DNA of 64,000 bases from Dicaeum eximium (taxonomy: Eukaryota; Chordata; Aves; Passeriformes; Dicaeidae): positions 4,482,773-4,546,772 of the forward strand of contig VWZP01002845.1 of the NCBI GenBank assembly GCA_013396995.1. Direction: 5' to 3'. Of this stretch, positions 62,647-64,000 are shown piece after piece. The translations under genes and the position numbers were made by a program. Each line of letters opens with the position of its first letter. The first letter of the stretch is position 1. The notes under the pieces are model-generated. The model was not told the DNA's origin and searched no databases. It worked only from the letters and a program-made list of their open reading frames with translations.

Positions 62647-63897
62647 CCTCCCAGGGAATCACTGAACCTTTATAGAATGAAAGCTCTGAAAATATTGCTA
62701 TGGACTGTCATTTCTTCCTTATGAAGCTGTAGGTGGCCACAGTTGTTCTTTCTTTGTCTGTTTGTTTGACTGCAGCAGAAATTAATGAAGCTACTCAAAT
62801 CTTTTGTGGCCAATACCAGATTAGCACTATGGAGTCTCTCACCAAAGAGGCCATTGCTTCCCCCTTAATCTACACAAGCACGATGTAGAAGGGAGTTGAC
62901 ATGAGTCCCAGTAACAACCTTACTCAGCTGCCCAAGAGTAGTGCTGGGATTCAGCAGCTGCTGCTTAGCAGGGTCTAAGTACCAGTTTGCTCAGTTTCAC
63001 ATTGCAGGCAGCAGTGACCTTCCTACTGATGAAAGCACAGCACTTGGTGAAAATGTCAGGCCTTAGCTCTTTGATGAACCTTCTACCTTAAGGCATTAAA
63101 CTTCCCTCTTGGCTGTTAAGCAAAATTCACTGTAGTGGGCATTCCCTTTTGTAGGAATTATTCAGGTGCTGCAGTCTTTTTCTCTAAAGGTCATGGTTTC
63201 TACCCCAGAAATGTTTTTACTGTACAGGTTTATTCATCCTTTACAGCTGCAGAACAGAAAAGTGAAAGTTTTCAGGCAGTAGATGTTTGTGATGGTTGTG
63301 CCCAGCATTACTGGTGTAACTTGGGCCCTGCTAGAATAGGCACCCCAGAAGACTGAAACTATCCCTTTCCTGCTGAAACCTTTCAGGAAAGGGAGCTGTC
63401 CTTGCATGACAGTCCTTGCTGACCCTTTCATCTTTACCAAGTCATGCTGGCACACCCACCTAGGTGGGCTTGGAGGCTGGGTTATTAACTCCAGGGGAGC
63501 CTGCATGGGGTGCAGCAAGCAGCAACCCAGGAAGGAAGGACAGCCAAGAGTAGCAGCAGCTCAAGGCCCAAAGGATGAACTTAGGGCTCAAAGTAAGACC
63601 AGTTCACATCCCACTGATGGAAACCCTTGTGTAAGCATACTAGATTCCTTGCAGAGCAATGTGCAAGCATGTCACAGCCTGCTGTGACACCGTTCAATCT
63701 GCACCTGTTTGTGTATGGAGATCATCCACACACATTGGGGTATGTACACACAATAGGTGATGCTTCAGTAGCTGTACCTAGATTACATTAAAAACATGTT
63801 TTAGCACTCTGTTTACGTGTTTTCTAAACATCTGTGAAGGCCCTCTTGGGTGGCACTGTTAATTTTTTGTACAATAAGTGATCTGGTTGTATGAAGT

Positions 63898-63903
63898 AAT
63901 AAA
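63898..63903 (+). terminator. KATNAL1: Distal AATAAA poly(A) signal
   Basis: Canonical hexamer followed within 45 bp by a GT-rich stretch (gtggggctgtgagtgctttg), a good context for cleavage. This is the best candidate for the long isoform. Confidence 0.5.
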
Positions 63904-64000
63904 TGTGCACTAGAGTAAGTCCGGTTAACTCGAGTGGGGCTGTGAGTGCTTTGCTGCTGACTGCTTCCAAAGGCTGCCATGCAATGTGGATCTCTTCAGG

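Larger units (their letters stand above)
60920..63920 (+). other. KATNAL1: KATNAL1 3' UTR (extent inferred)
   Basis: The sequence after TAA runs to the window edge without another gene. Three canonical AATAAA hexamers occur, at 61006, 61738 and 63898. The mammalian transcript has a multi-kilobase 3' UTR from memory, so use of the last site is plausible and would give about 3 kb here. A CR1 tail is embedded at 62488-62646. Which sites are used cannot be told from sequence. Confidence 0.5.

Noticed and set aside
1..64000. tRNA, rRNA, CRISPR or bacterial-type operon features
   Set aside because: None was recognised on reading either strand. The window has vertebrate gene structure throughout.

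Overview
The window is vertebrate nuclear DNA, most likely from a bird and probably a songbird. The evidence is one long multi-exon gene with GT-AG introns, several CR1 LINE fragments, and a solo LTR whose internal sequence matches a dispersed avian ERVL-type family I recognise from memory. There are no operons, CRISPR arrays or recognisable RNA genes.

Layout: positions 1 to about 22.1 kb appear to be intergenic. They hold old CR1 pieces, a MIR-like SINE, a double-hairpin repeat, and the LTR at 14247-14925, which carries a foreign 95-bp segment. A GC- and CpG-rich block at 22378-23110, interrupted by a 367-bp assembly gap, is the probable promoter and non-coding first exon of the gene that follows.

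The gene is KATNAL1 (katanin p60 catalytic subunit A-like 1), on the + strand. Ten coding exons lie between 31298 and 60919. When joined, their phases agree at every junction and give 489 codons plus TAA, against 490 residues for the human protein as I remember it. The predicted product has an N-terminal MIT-like microtubule-binding domain, a basic linker, a complete AAA ATPase module (Walker A, Walker B, sensor 1, arginine fingers) and a Vps4-type C-terminal segment. It is a microtubule-severing ATPase. The 3' UTR may reach the third AATAAA at about 63.9 kb.

The introns hold the most unusual material. Intron 4 contains a promoter-like CpG island with a G-rich 12-bp triplication. Intron 6 carries a 1.5-kb LTR-like insertion whose last 950 bp are almost stripped of G on the + strand. 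There the surviving Gs are nearly all followed by T, while C remains common. This looks like strand-specific G-to-A hypermutation of a retroelement by an APOBEC-type deaminase. A second notable structure is a perfect 95-bp inverted copy shared between the upstream LTR and sequence about 630 bp downstream of it.

Exon boundaries come from reading frame, splice dinucleotides and my memory of the katanin-like family. Repeat names come from remembered consensus sequences, not from a database search.
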